Shown here: positions 1 to 8,022 of the stretch, piece after piece
Layout of the letters: the number at the start of each line of letters is the position of its first letter
Numbering within the stretch: position 1 is the first letter of the stretch
From: Candidatus Neoflavobacterium equi
GTDB lineage: Bacteria; Bacteroidota; Bacteroidia; Flavobacteriales; Flavobacteriaceae
NCBI GenBank assembly: GCA_018065745.1
Contig: JAGHSS010000194.1
Span: 1-11,714 of the forward strand
Direction: 5' to 3'
DNA: 11,714 bases
Position numbers and translations under genes: made by a program
The notes under the pieces: model-generated
Seen by the model: only the letters and a program-made list of their open reading frames with translations
Told to the model about the DNA's origin: nothing
The model's database searches: none

Positions 1-2186
1 GTTTCAATCAAAATTGAAAAGTACAATTTACTGTTTTTAGGACTGTTTTCAGAAGTGCGAATACGGAGGATTTGTCTGTCCAAAACAGAAGTCACCAAAC
101 GTTTCAGCTCCACACTCTCTGCCAGAGCAACATCCAGTTGTTCATAGTGATCTGTAGCATAGAGGTCGCCCACATTTTGAAGCCACAAATGCAAACGTTC
201 TTCCACAATCTTGAGTTCTTTGATTTGATTGAACTTTAATTTTTTGTGGTTGTTATTCACGTGGTTGTAGCTGTTGTTAGAAATCACTTTCAATGCACCA
301 ACAATATCTTGAAGCGCACCCAAGGCCAATATATAATGTCTACTACCCGCTAAAGAGGTTTCATCAATATCCCGAATAAAATTATACAGGTTGCTGTTGC
401 TGGAATCTAAATTCTTGTCCAAAACCTTCACCTCTTTGTTGACCTCCTTCAAACCTGCCAATTCCAATATTGCCAAGTCATTCACCGCTTTGCGGTACAG
501 CCTATTCACATCCATCAAATGTTCGCCAATCTGATCAGAGCTCGCCTTCAATACACCTGCAATATTAGACAGGTCCTGACTGTTTAGCTTTTCCTTTTTC
601 AGCAAATCTTCTTTTTCCCTTTTTGCGGCAAACTTGGCGTTTTTAAACAATAAAATACCCAACAAAATCAACAGTGCAACAAAGGCTGTAACGCCGCCAA
701 TTTTCAAGAAATACACCAGGATAAAAGCACTAGAGAAAGCAGCAAACGCCGTGACAAACCAACCAGAAATCACTTTTAAAACTCCCGCAACACGAAAGAC
801 CGCACTTTCACGATCCAACGCCTTGTCTGCAAAAGCAGAACCCATAGCAACCATAAATGTAACATAGGTGGTTGACAAAGGCAGTTTTAACGCTGTACCC
901 ATGGAGATCAATATACTGGCAACAATTAAATTGACAGACGCACGCACCATGTCAAATGCTGGCTCCTCTTTTAACTCCTTTGATTTTTTAGTAGAAGCTT
1001 CCACCTCAAATTGCGCATCAAGTGCACGTTGAAGCCTTTTGGGCACCAACCAAGAAACCCCATATCCCAAGTACACAAAAAAGCGCACAATGATTCTGGA
1101 AAGATAATTGGGTTGGAATTTATCCTCTGTAGCGTTTTGTCTGGAAAGGTTGACAGACGTTTCAATCACGTTTTTAGTTTTCTTGGACATCCACAGTGTG
1201 GCCACCATGACCAAGCCCGCAAGCGCTAAAATGTAGAACGGAGCAGCTACCTGATCTGACGCCAACTGGGACATCATAAAAGTGTCTGGATTTAAACCCA
1301 CACCAGCTGCTTCAAATATTTGAACAGACTGCAATGCCGCCACGGGAACACCAATAAAATTCACCAAGTCATTTCCTGCAAATGACAAGGCCAATCCAAA
1401 AGTTCCCAAACCAATGATCAATTTGAATATATTGTATTTCAGATTTATGATGAGATAAGACAGCAGTGTTGAAAACACAAAGATGCCTCCCATCAAAGAC
1501 CATTCGTTAAGATCAATCCACGCCTTGACTTCAGGCGTGATAAACGTCACCGTTTTCATCCCCTTGATCAAGATAAAATAAGACAGGGCTGCAATGGCAA
1601 AACCACCAAATAAACCACCAAACGTCTGCAGTCTTTTGTTGATGTTAAACGTGAAAATCACACGTGAAATGTATTGGATCAACATCCCCAGAGAGAAAGA
1701 CAACAAAACAGAAAGCAAGATGCTGTATACAATCTCTGATGCCTTGGACGTGTTGATGTATTGGGGCAATGTGCTCCAGTCTCCATCACTAGCATAAATA
1801 TTGTAAAGCGCCAAACAGACCGCTGCACCAAGCAATTCAAAAACAATGGATACCGTTGTTGACGTGGGCAATCCCAGAGAGTTGAATATATCCAAGAGAA
1901 TAACATCAGAAATCATCACGGCCAGGAAAAGAATCATCACATCATTAAATGAAAATTGACTAGGAACAAAAATTCCACTTCTGGCAATCTCCATCATGCC
2001 GCTGGAAAACAGGGAACCAAAAGCAATTCCCAAAGAGGCAATAATCATGATGTTTTTAAAACTCAAAGCTTTGGAACCCACAGCAGAATTCAAAAAATTT
2101 GCTGCGTCATTACTCACCCCTACCACAATGTCAATTATGGCCAAAATACCCAAGGTTATGAGCATTAAAAAAATGATGTCATTCAT
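1..2186 (-). CDS. PiT-family inorganic phosphate transporter with hydrophilic C-terminal domain (3' end outside window)
   Basis: Inner-membrane symporter of the PiT (PHO4) family, which takes up inorganic phosphate coupled to H+ or Na+. Reading from the ATG at 2186, 728 codons stay open to the window edge and no stop is reached, so the last residues are missing. The two inverted family signatures are visible. The first half has GVSNDAAN at residues 23-30 and GLPTSTTV at about 105-112. The second half has FAGNDLVN at about 269-276 and LPLSTTYVTF at about 435-444. A charged loop (about 330-400) separates the membrane halves. After the last hydrophobic segment (about 490-513) comes a Lys/Glu-rich helical region running past residue 700, which looks cytoplasmic and PhoU-like. 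That assignment rests on its position and helical character, not on a motif. Long PiT proteins of this kind are usual in Flavobacteriia. It is divergent from the DUF255 gene. No phoU or pst gene is nearby within the window. The family call is secure; the ion and the regulatory role of the tail are inferred. Confidence 0.93.
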   Translation of the reverse strand, partial: MNDIIFLMLITLGILAIIDIVVGVSNDAANFLNSAVGSKALSFKNIMIIASLGIAFGSLFSSGMMEIARSGIFVPSQFSFNDVMILFLAVMISDVILLDIFNSLGLPTSTTVSIVFELLGAAVCLALYNIYASDGDWSTLPQYINTSKASEIVYSILLSVLLSFSLGMLIQYISRVIFTFNINKRLQTFGGLFGGFAIAALSYFILIKGMKTVTFITPEVKAWIDLNEWSLMGGIFVFSTLLSYLIINLKYNIFKLIIGLGTFGLALSFAGNDLVNFIGVPVAALQSVQIFEAAGVGLNPDTFMMSQLASDQVAAPFYILALAGLVMVATLWMSKKTKNVIETSVNLSRQNATEDKFQPNYLSRIIVRFFVYLGYGVSWLVPKRLQRALDAQFEVEASTKKSKELKEEPAFDMVRASVNLIVASILISMGTALKLPLSTTYVTFMVAMGSAFADKALDRESAVFRVAGVLKVISGWFVTAFAAFSSAFILVYFLKIGGVTAFVALLILLGILLFKNAKFAAKREKEDLLKKEKLNSQDLSNIAGVLKASSDQIGEHLMDVNRLYRKAVNDLAILELAGLKEVNKEVKVLDKNLDSSNSNLYNFIRDIDETSLAGSRHYILALGALQDIVGALKVISNNSYNHVNNNHKKLKFNQIKELKIVEERLHLWLQNVGDLYATDHYEQLDVALAESVELKRLVTSVLDRQILRIRTSENSPKNSKLYFSILIE

Positions 2187-2243
2187 ATTTTTTTTATTTA
2201 AAAATAATTCAAAACATCTGATTGGACTAATATAAGATGCATA

Positions 2244-2274
2244 GAAATATAAAATTAACAAACACATAATACAA
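2244..2274 (-). promoter_or_regulatory. Candidate promoter for the PiT gene
   Basis: On the minus strand a TTG (2274-2272) is followed after 20 bases by TATATTTC (2251-2244). This matches 7 of 8 positions of the Bacteroidetes -7 consensus TAnnTTTG, with the spacing expected for the -33 element. It lies about 58 bp upstream of the PiT start codon in the divergent PiT/DUF255 intergenic region. The region is very AT-rich, so a chance match is quite possible. No comparably good box was seen for the plus-strand gene. Confidence 0.3.
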
Positions 2275-2375
2275 GAACGCTCGTTCAAGTGCCAAAAGCG
2301 CCCAGAAGAGAAAGACTTATTCAATTTATAAACATCAAATACCTAATAATCGTATTTTTACAAAAAATAATACCT

Positions 2376-4361
2376 ATGAACATTTTACATCAGGAAACCA
2401 GCCCCTATCTTTTACAGCACGCCAACAATCCCATTTGGTGGAAACCATGGCAGGAAGAAACGCTGGAACAAGCTATGGCAAATCAGCAACTCATCATTGT
2501 CAGTATTGGATATGCTGCCTGCCACTGGTGTCATGTTATGGAACATGAATGTTTTGAAAATGAAGAAGTAGCCTCCATCATGAACGCACATTTTGTATCC
2601 ATAAAAGTGGATCGCGAAGAACGTCCTGATGTGGATTCCATATATATGAAAGCCCTGCAATTGATGACCGGTCAAGGCGGGTGGCCACTCAATGTGGTTT
2701 GCCTTCCTGATGGAAGACCTGTTTGGGGCGCAACTTATGTCAACAAGGAAAGCTGGTGTGCTACCTTGGAACAATTGCAACACCTGTTTTTGCATGACCG
2801 TGAAAAGATGGTTGAGTATGCAGACAAATTGCAAATGGGCATTCACTTTGCCGGTTTGGTTGAACCGCCAAAACCCTTGTCAGAAGGGCTTGAATTTACC
2901 AAACCCCTGTTGGAGAAATGGGAAAAGAGTTTTGACTGGGATTCTGGTGGACCGGCTCGTGCACCCAAATTTATGATGCCAAACAATTTGGAATACTTGC
3001 AGTCTTATGCCCATTTAAACAACAACAAAACCCTGATGGAATATGTGGACCTCACCATGACAAAAATGGCTTGGGGAGGTTTATTTGACGTGGTAGACGG
3101 TGGTTTTTCAAGATATGCGGTGGACATGCGTTGGCACATCCCTCACTTTGAAAAAATGCTGTATGACAACGCCCAATTGTTGAGTTTGTATGCCAAGGGA
3201 TATCAACGCACAAAAAATCCGTTGTATTTGGAGGTGGTTGAAAAAACCATCGGTTTTATGGAAGCCCAATGGCTGACTTCAGATCACGGTTTTTATGCCT
3301 CCCTTGACGCTGACAGCATCAATGCTTCAGGAATATTAGAAGAAGGTGCGTTTTACTATTGGGACCTGCCGGAATTGGACCAGCTGTTGGAAGCAGATTT
3401 TGACTTGTTTAAAACCGTGTTCAACATCAATGATTATGGTCATTGGGAACACAACCATTACGTCTTTATTCAAACCCAGCCGTTGCAAGAGATTGCAGCG
3501 CAATTGCAAATGGAGTTTTCCGTTTTGAAATCAAAGTTAAACGCCGGCTTAGAAAAACTAAAAGACTACCGCGCCAACAGAGCTGCACCAAGATTGGACA
3601 ACAAAATCATCACGTCTTGGAATGCCATGACGGTAACTGCATATACTGATGTTTACAAGGCTACTGGAGCGGAAAAATATCTGGAACAAGCCAAGAAAAG
3701 CATGGCGTTCATCACGACCAAGCTGTTAGATCAAGACACATTGACGCTGACGCGCACCTTGACGACAGGAAAAAAAATAATGGGCTTTCTGGAAGATTAT
3801 GCCTTTGTCATCAAAGCCTTGTTGGATTTGTATGAGGTTACTGCAGATGTAAATTACAAAAGTGAAGCCAGCCAACTGACGGCTTTTGTCGTGGATCACT
3901 TCTTCAATACAGAAAAGCATTTGTTTGAATACAAAGATCAAGCAGACACGCCTTTAATTGCAAAACACTATGAGATTGAAGACAACGTCATCCCTAGTGC
4001 CAACAGTGTGATGGCGCACAACCTGTATTTATTGGGATATATTACAGATCAAGAACATTTGTCCAAATTAGCCGTGGGCATGCTTGAAGTTGTTTGGCCC
4101 AATATAGACTATGCCTCTGCATTTTCAAACTGGTTGCAGTTGTACACAAAAATGCAACATGGTTTGTATTTAAAAACAGCGGCACCCCAAAGTGAACTAA
4201 AAGAAATTCACAAACACTTTGCACCACAGTTGTATGTCATTCCAAACGGTGAAACACCTGAGGGAAGTGCCTTCCAAATGTGCAACAGCAACAGTTGTTT
4301 TGCACCTACAAACAACATACAAGAGGTGTTGAAAGCTACCGCACCACAACAAACGGTATAA
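2376..4361 (+). CDS. DUF255 (YyaL/SPATA20-type) thioredoxin-domain protein
   Basis: Predicted 661-residue soluble protein of the DUF255 family (bacterial YyaL, animal SPATA20). The N-terminal domain is thioredoxin-like: SIGYAACHWCHVME at 43-56 carries the CHWC pair (C49, C52), followed by VDREERPDVD and GQGGWPLNV. The rest is the (alpha/alpha)6-barrel, glycosidase-like part, with DSGGPARAPKF at about 189, DGGFSRYAVDMRWHIPHFEKML from about 241, LDADS at about 310 and PRLDNKIITSWNAM at about 404-418. A second cysteine pair, CNSNSC (C636, C641), sits near the C-terminus. The biochemical function of the family is not established. A redox role for CHWC and a sugar-related role for the barrel are only suggested by fold. 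The ATG at 2376 is chosen because the conserved N-terminus (NILHQETSPYLLQHANNP) begins there. A GTG at 2289 would add 29 residues unlike the family. Length is normal and no frameshift is seen. Confidence 0.93.
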   Translation: MNILHQETSPYLLQHANNPIWWKPWQEETLEQAMANQQLIIVSIGYAACHWCHVMEHECFENEEVASIMNAHFVSIKVDREERPDVDSIYMKALQLMTGQGGWPLNVVCLPDGRPVWGATYVNKESWCATLEQLQHLFLHDREKMVEYADKLQMGIHFAGLVEPPKPLSEGLEFTKPLLEKWEKSFDWDSGGPARAPKFMMPNNLEYLQSYAHLNNNKTLMEYVDLTMTKMAWGGLFDVVDGGFSRYAVDMRWHIPHFEKMLYDNAQLLSLYAKGYQRTKNPLYLEVVEKTIGFMEAQWLTSDHGFYASLDADSINASGILEEGAFYYWDLPELDQLLEADFDLFKTVFNINDYGHWEHNHYVFIQTQPLQEIAAQLQMEFSVLKSKLNAGLEKLKDYRANRAAPRLDNKIITSWNAMTVTAYTDVYKATGAEKYLEQAKKSMAFITTKLLDQDTLTLTRTLTTGKKIMGFLEDYAFVIKALLDLYEVTADVNYKSEASQLTAFVVDHFFNTEKHLFEYKDQADTPLIAKHYEIEDNVIPSANSVMAHNLYLLGYITDQEHLSKLAVGMLEVVWPNIDYASAFSNWLQLYTKMQHGLYLKTAAPQSELKEIHKHFAPQLYVIPNGETPEGSAFQMCNSNSCFAPTNNIQEVLKATAPQQTV

Positions 4362-4381
4362 ACGATAAATAGTACAGAAAC

Positions 4382-4420
4382 AAAAAGAGCGGTGAAATTT
4401 ACATTTCACCGCTCTTTTTT
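4382..4420. terminator. Bidirectional intrinsic terminator between the DUF255 gene and tsaB
   Basis: A perfect 17-bp inverted repeat, 4382-4398 paired with 4403-4419, has a 4-base loop TTAC. The core AGAGCGGTGAAA is GC-containing, and A/T runs flank both arms, so a U-tract follows the hairpin in either direction. It sits 21 bp after the DUF255 stop and 19 bp beyond the stop of the converging tsaB, so it can end both transcripts. Confidence 0.9.
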
Positions 4421-4438
4421 ATGTGGTATAACCAATGT

Positions 4439-5116
4439 TTATTTCTTTTTTGACGACGTTGTCATGACAAAATCCTTTAAGTAAAAGGGTTCAAAATATG
4501 CCACGTCTGCAAAGTCTTGTGCGTTGAATTTCGCTGTTGCAATAGCGACCATTTCTCTTGCAGATGGATAAATCAATTCTGGGTAGTACACAAAGTTTGG
4601 AGCGTTTAACAGCTCTTGACATTTCATTGCTCCGTCCCCCAAAAGGTGGATGGGTGCATCTCCTAAATTCTCAAATGAATTCCCATCAATAATTTTGGCA
4701 GAAATATCCTCAATGCAAGTCCCTTCAGCATTGTATACAGAGGCAAAAACCTCCATGCGTCTGGCGTCAATCATGGGAATAACATAGCCCTCAGTAATGG
4801 ACAGTTGTTTTGCAAGTGCCTGTAATGTGTTTACAGCAATTAATGGAAGGTTTAATGCATAACACAATCCCTTTGCTGTGGAAACACCAATGCGCAATCC
4901 TGTATATGATCCCGGACCTTGACTCACTGCAATGGCTTGAAGTTGATCAAATCCAATTCCACATTGATCCAAAACATCTTTGATAAACACGTGTAATTTT
5001 TCAGCATGTGAAAAATTTGCTTCTGCAAATTCAATTAACTGAATCAATTCCCCGTCTTTTGATAAGGCTACAGAACAATTTTTTGTTGCCGTTTCTAAAC
5101 TTAATATATATGCCAT
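4439..5116 (-). CDS. tsaB: tRNA N6-threonylcarbamoyladenosine (t6A37) synthesis protein TsaB
   Basis: 225-residue cytoplasmic member of the ASKHA fold. In other bacteria TsaB scaffolds TsaD and, with TsaE and TsaC, makes t6A at position 37 of ANN-decoding tRNAs. The family motifs are present: LSLETATKNCSVAL at 5-18, SHAEKLH at 36-42, the diagnostic SQGPGSYTGLRIGVSTAKG at 65-83, PMIDARRMEVFASVY at 114-128 and EPFYLKDF at 209-216. The length is typical, and the Lys-rich end (SSKKK) is short. TsaB lacks the metal site of its paralogue TsaD, and the short length together with the GPGSYTGLR motif separates it from TsaD. It lies 72 bp downstream of the HlyD-type gene on the same strand and has its own -7 box, so it can be transcribed independently of the exporter genes. 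A strong bidirectional hairpin follows it. No other t6A gene is in the window. Confidence 0.96.
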   Translation of the reverse strand: MAYILSLETATKNCSVALSKDGELIQLIEFAEANFSHAEKLHVFIKDVLDQCGIGFDQLQAIAVSQGPGSYTGLRIGVSTAKGLCYALNLPLIAVNTLQALAKQLSITEGYVIPMIDARRMEVFASVYNAEGTCIEDISAKIIDGNSFENLGDAPIHLLGDGAMKCQELLNAPNFVYYPELIYPSAREMVAIATAKFNAQDFADVAYFEPFYLKDFVMTTSSKKK

Positions 5117-5136
5117 GATATGTTCTAACTAAAGCG

Positions 5137-5144
5137 CAAAGATA
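5137..5144 (-). promoter_or_regulatory. Bacteroidetes-type -7 promoter box (TATCTTTG) for tsaB
   Basis: The minus strand reads TATCTTTG followed by CGC, an exact match to the TAnnTTTG consensus recognised by the Bacteroidetes primary sigma factor. It ends 21 bp before the tsaB ATG, which would give a 5' leader of roughly 15 bases. The -33 element is poor: only T-rich sequence lies about 20 bases upstream, with no clean TTG. This implies tsaB has its own promoter inside an otherwise co-directional gene string. Confidence 0.65.
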
Positions 5145-5188
5145 CACATACTTATTCAGAGTTTAAAAGTTGAAAAACAATTGAGGAA

Positions 5189-6448
5189 CTATTTTTTAGT
5201 TTCAGTAATGGCATCTCCAATTTTCAAATCTTTTGACAGGGTGTTGAACGGACCGGTAATGATGACGTCTCCTTTTTTCAAGCCTTTTAAAATTTCAATT
5301 TTAGAATCGTCTTGAATTCCGGTCTTCACAACGCGCAAGGTAGCCTTGCCGTTTTGGTTGACAAAAACACATTCATATTGTTTGTCTGCTTTCTTGGTCT
5401 CTCCTGTTTCCAACCCCAAGTCTTTGGTTGTTGAAAGTGTATCTGTCTTCATGACAATGGCACTGATTGGCACCGCTAAAATATTGTTTTTTGTCTTGGT
5501 CAAGATGTCCACCGTTGCCGTCATTCCCGGTCTGAACGGAGAATAGCTTGCTGGTTTACCGTCAGTCAAATCTGAATAGGATGATTTTTCCAAACGCACT
5601 TTTACCTTGAAATTAGTCACCTGATCTGCTGTTGTCGTTGATGTAGAAGAATTGGAAATGCTGGTAACCGTTCCTTTAAATATCTTCTTGCTGTAAGCAT
5701 CAACTTCTATATTAGCTTCATTCCCGATGCTCACTTTTACAATGTCGTTTTCATTCACATCTACTTCAACCTCCATATTGGAAAGGTTGGCCACGCGCAA
5801 CAATTCTGTACCCGCCATTTGTTGGGTTCCCAAAACGCGTTCTCCCAATTCCACGTCCAATCTGGAAATGGTTCCGTCTGAGGGTGCAAAAATATTGGTT
5901 CTGCGCAAATTGTCTTGAGATTCTGTCACGGTTGCATTGGCACTTTTCACATTGAAATAGGCAGATTGTTTTCCTGCAACTGCTACTTCATAAGCACTCA
6001 CAACCTTGTCCCATTCTGACTTGGAAATAACACCTTTGGCAAAAAGGGTTTTATTTCTGTCGTAATTTGATTTCGCTTCTTTTAATTGCGCTTCAGCCTG
6101 GTTTAATCCCGCTTTAGAGTTGCTCAAAGTTGCTACAGAACGATCCAATCCAGAAGTGTAAATATCTGGGTTGATTTTCACCAACAACTGACCTTTCTTA
6201 ACCTCTTGACCTTCTTTAACCAAAAGTTGAATGATCTCTCCAGAAACTTCTGAAGTAATTTTCACCTCTACTTCAGGCTGGATTTTTCCAGTTGCAGAAA
6301 CCGTTTCAATGATGGTTTCTTCATTCAATACTTGTGATTCAACCGTGACTGCATTGCTTGATCCACTAATAGACCCCGACTTTTTAGCATAGATTAAACC
6401 GCCAATAACAAGGATTAATCCACCTGCGATGTATATAATTTTTTTCAT
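5189..6448 (-). CDS. HlyD/MacA-type periplasmic adaptor subunit of an efflux system
   Basis: 419-residue membrane-fusion protein. An N-terminal hydrophobic anchor (about 4-20, after MKK) is followed by the usual adaptor domains. These are the first half of the lipoyl/barrel-sandwich domain (about 60-95, EVSGEIIQLLVKEGQEVKKGQ), an alpha-helical hairpin (about 98-185, Ala/Lys/Glu-rich coiled coil), the second lipoyl half (about 186-222, IFAPSDGTISRLDVELGE), a beta-barrel (about 225-330, with PFRPGMTATVDI) and a membrane-proximal domain ending in LKKGDVIITGP. Such proteins link an inner-membrane ABC or RND transporter to a TolC-type channel across the periplasm. The anchor has no lipobox, which is more like MacA than AcrA. 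The gene starts 4 bp after the tolC-like stop, with a weak AAGAGA just before the ATG, so the two are surely one transcript. The partner pump is not in the window, so the substrate cannot be inferred. Confidence 0.93.
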   Translation of the reverse strand: MKKIIYIAGGLILVIGGLIYAKKSGSISGSSNAVTVESQVLNEETIIETVSATGKIQPEVEVKITSEVSGEIIQLLVKEGQEVKKGQLLVKINPDIYTSGLDRSVATLSNSKAGLNQAEAQLKEAKSNYDRNKTLFAKGVISKSEWDKVVSAYEVAVAGKQSAYFNVKSANATVTESQDNLRRTNIFAPSDGTISRLDVELGERVLGTQQMAGTELLRVANLSNMEVEVDVNENDIVKVSIGNEANIEVDAYSKKIFKGTVTSISNSSTSTTTADQVTNFKVKVRLEKSSYSDLTDGKPASYSPFRPGMTATVDILTKTKNNILAVPISAIVMKTDTLSTTKDLGLETGETKKADKQYECVFVNQNGKATLRVVKTGIQDDSKIEILKGLKKGDVIITGPFNTLSKDLKIGDAITETKK

Positions 6449-6452
6449 TCTC

Positions 6453-7901
6453 TTAGTTATTTAAAGATACAAGGGGAATCCCGTAATAGAATTCTAGTAT
6501 TTTGGTTTTAAAAATATAGTCATATTTGGTGCGCAAAACCTCAGATTGGGCATTGGCATATAAGGTCTGTGCTTGGGTGAAGTCAAAGATAGTAATCAAT
6601 CCCACGGCATAACGCTCTTGGGCATATTCATAAGATTTTTTTCTAAACTCCAACGTTGACAACGCCGCCTCATGAGATTTTAAAGCGGCTTTGGTATCTG
6701 TAAACGCGGTGTAAACCGTGCGTTGTACATTTTGTTTTTCTGTGTCCAAATTCAATTTGCTCTTCAAGACATTGACTTTGTTGCGCTCCACATTGTGACG
6801 CACAGAAAGGCCGTTTAAAATGGGTACGTTTAATGACAACCCAAAGTTCTGTCCTTTGTTGTTGTCAAACTGTTGCCACAAATCATCTGGAGATCCCAAC
6901 AAAGGGCTGAAGTTTTGAGTGACCACATTTTGATTGGTTCCCTCAACAGTACCAATTACAGAAAACGGATTGTTTGGATTGATTTGGTAACCAACCACCT
7001 GGTCAGCATAGGCCGCACGGGTATTGAAACTGTAAAATCCTTGAAGGGTTGGTAGGTATCTTGACTTTGCCAACTGCAAATCTTTTTCTGCTAATTCCAC
7101 CTGGGACGATGCTACCTTTAAAGTGGTGCGGCTCTCCATGGCTTTTTTGACAATCTCTGATGCATTTTCCATCAACACAGCTGAATGAGAAACATCCATT
7201 GTGGTTGCTTCAATATCAAAGGTTTCAAAATCTTCCAGTTGCAGCAACTGCGCCAAGCTGATTTTAGAAATCAACAGGTTGTTTTCTGCCGTGATGATGA
7301 GCTGATTGTCATTTGCAACTGTTGCTTGAATGTCCATCAAATCTCCTTGAGGTACATTTCCTGCTTCCACCATTTGTGTAACGCGCTCCAATTGCTTGGA
7401 GTCGTATTCCAATTGTTTTTGTTGCACTTTCAAATTTTCTTTGTTGAACAAAATCTGCATATAGGCATTGACTACATTCAGGGAAACATCCTCTTGCATT
7501 TTGGTCACAGCATATCTGGAAGCCAAAATTGCCAAGTTTGATCTTCTCAACTGGATTTGGTTTTGCAATCCTTTGTAGATGTCTATACCCACATTTAAAT
7601 TGGCGGAGGTAAATTGAGTGGTTTGGTTTTCAAGTAGCCCCGTGGTAATGTTCTGATTCAAACCAATATTCCAAGAGTGGTTGGCTCCTGCATTTATGGT
7701 AGGCAAAAATGCACCTCTAGCATCTTTCTTGTCAATTTGAGAAAGTTGGAGGTCCAAATCTGAAGATTTTATGCTGATGTTGTGTTCCATAGCATAAGAG
7801 ACGCACTCTTCTAAAGTCCATTTTTTGTCTTGTGCAAAAAGCCCAAAAGAATTTAAAAATATTCCTATAATTACTGCGTTAAAAATGGAGGTTCTTTTCA
7901 T
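6453..7901 (-). CDS. TolC-family outer-membrane efflux channel (OEP family)
   Basis: 482-residue precursor with a signal peptide (MKRTSIFNAVIIGIFLNSFG, likely cleavage after LFA near residue 23). The mature part contains the two OEP repeats typical of TolC. It begins with the standard WTLEECVSYAMEHN, has long heptad-rich helices (about 130-240 and 345-470) and aromatic strand segments such as FLPTINAGANHSWNIGLNQN, and ends with an RYAVGLITIFDFTQAQ helix-entry motif. TolC proteins form trimeric channels through the outer membrane that dock onto HlyD/MacA adaptors. The adaptor gene begins 4 bp downstream. The start at 7901 is chosen because a signal peptide follows directly. The reading frame stays open back to 8114, but the extra 71 residues have no signal-like N-terminus and would overlap the divergent lipoprotein gene. 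The 121 bp between tolC and that gene must hold both promoters; I found no convincing TAnnTTTG box there. Confidence 0.94.
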   Translation of the reverse strand: MKRTSIFNAVIIGIFLNSFGLFAQDKKWTLEECVSYAMEHNISIKSSDLDLQLSQIDKKDARGAFLPTINAGANHSWNIGLNQNITTGLLENQTTQFTSANLNVGIDIYKGLQNQIQLRRSNLAILASRYAVTKMQEDVSLNVVNAYMQILFNKENLKVQQKQLEYDSKQLERVTQMVEAGNVPQGDLMDIQATVANDNQLIITAENNLLISKISLAQLLQLEDFETFDIEATTMDVSHSAVLMENASEIVKKAMESRTTLKVASSQVELAEKDLQLAKSRYLPTLQGFYSFNTRAAYADQVVGYQINPNNPFSVIGTVEGTNQNVVTQNFSPLLGSPDDLWQQFDNNKGQNFGLSLNVPILNGLSVRHNVERNKVNVLKSKLNLDTEKQNVQRTVYTAFTDTKAALKSHEAALSTLEFRKKSYEYAQERYAVGLITIFDFTQAQTLYANAQSEVLRTKYDYIFKTKILEFYYGIPLVSLNN

Positions 7902-8022
7902 AATTTTAGCTTTTGAAAAAAAGGACTTTAACCAAAGCTCAATTTTCAAATTAATGTGTATATGACGCATACTGATGCTAAATGTTACATCAATCTCTAA
8001 AAAAATAAAACATTTAAACAAG

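Noticed and set aside
634..867. 77-codon plus-strand open frame
   Set aside because: It is antisense to the PiT coding region, which reads continuously on the minus strand.
2289..2375. GTG-initiated 29-residue N-terminal extension of the DUF255 protein
   Set aside because: The extension is unlike the family, and the conserved N-terminus starts right at the ATG at 2376.
2412..2846. 144-codon open frame on the minus strand
   Set aside because: It lies wholly inside the DUF255 gene on the opposite strand and its translation has no domain-like features.
5145..5188. Possible terminator between the adaptor gene and tsaB (TTGTTTTTCAA-type inverted repeat)
   Set aside because: The stem is only 3 bp and AT-only with no following U-tract, so it is not a credible terminator.
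7185..7541. 118-codon plus-strand open frame
   Set aside because: It is antisense to the TolC-like gene, His/Cys-rich in a way typical of shadow translations, with no independent support.
7975..8022. Earlier ATG for the DUF4403 lipoprotein
   Set aside because: It would place the lipobox cysteine at residue 37 behind a polar stretch. The ATG at 8023 gives a standard lipoprotein signal.
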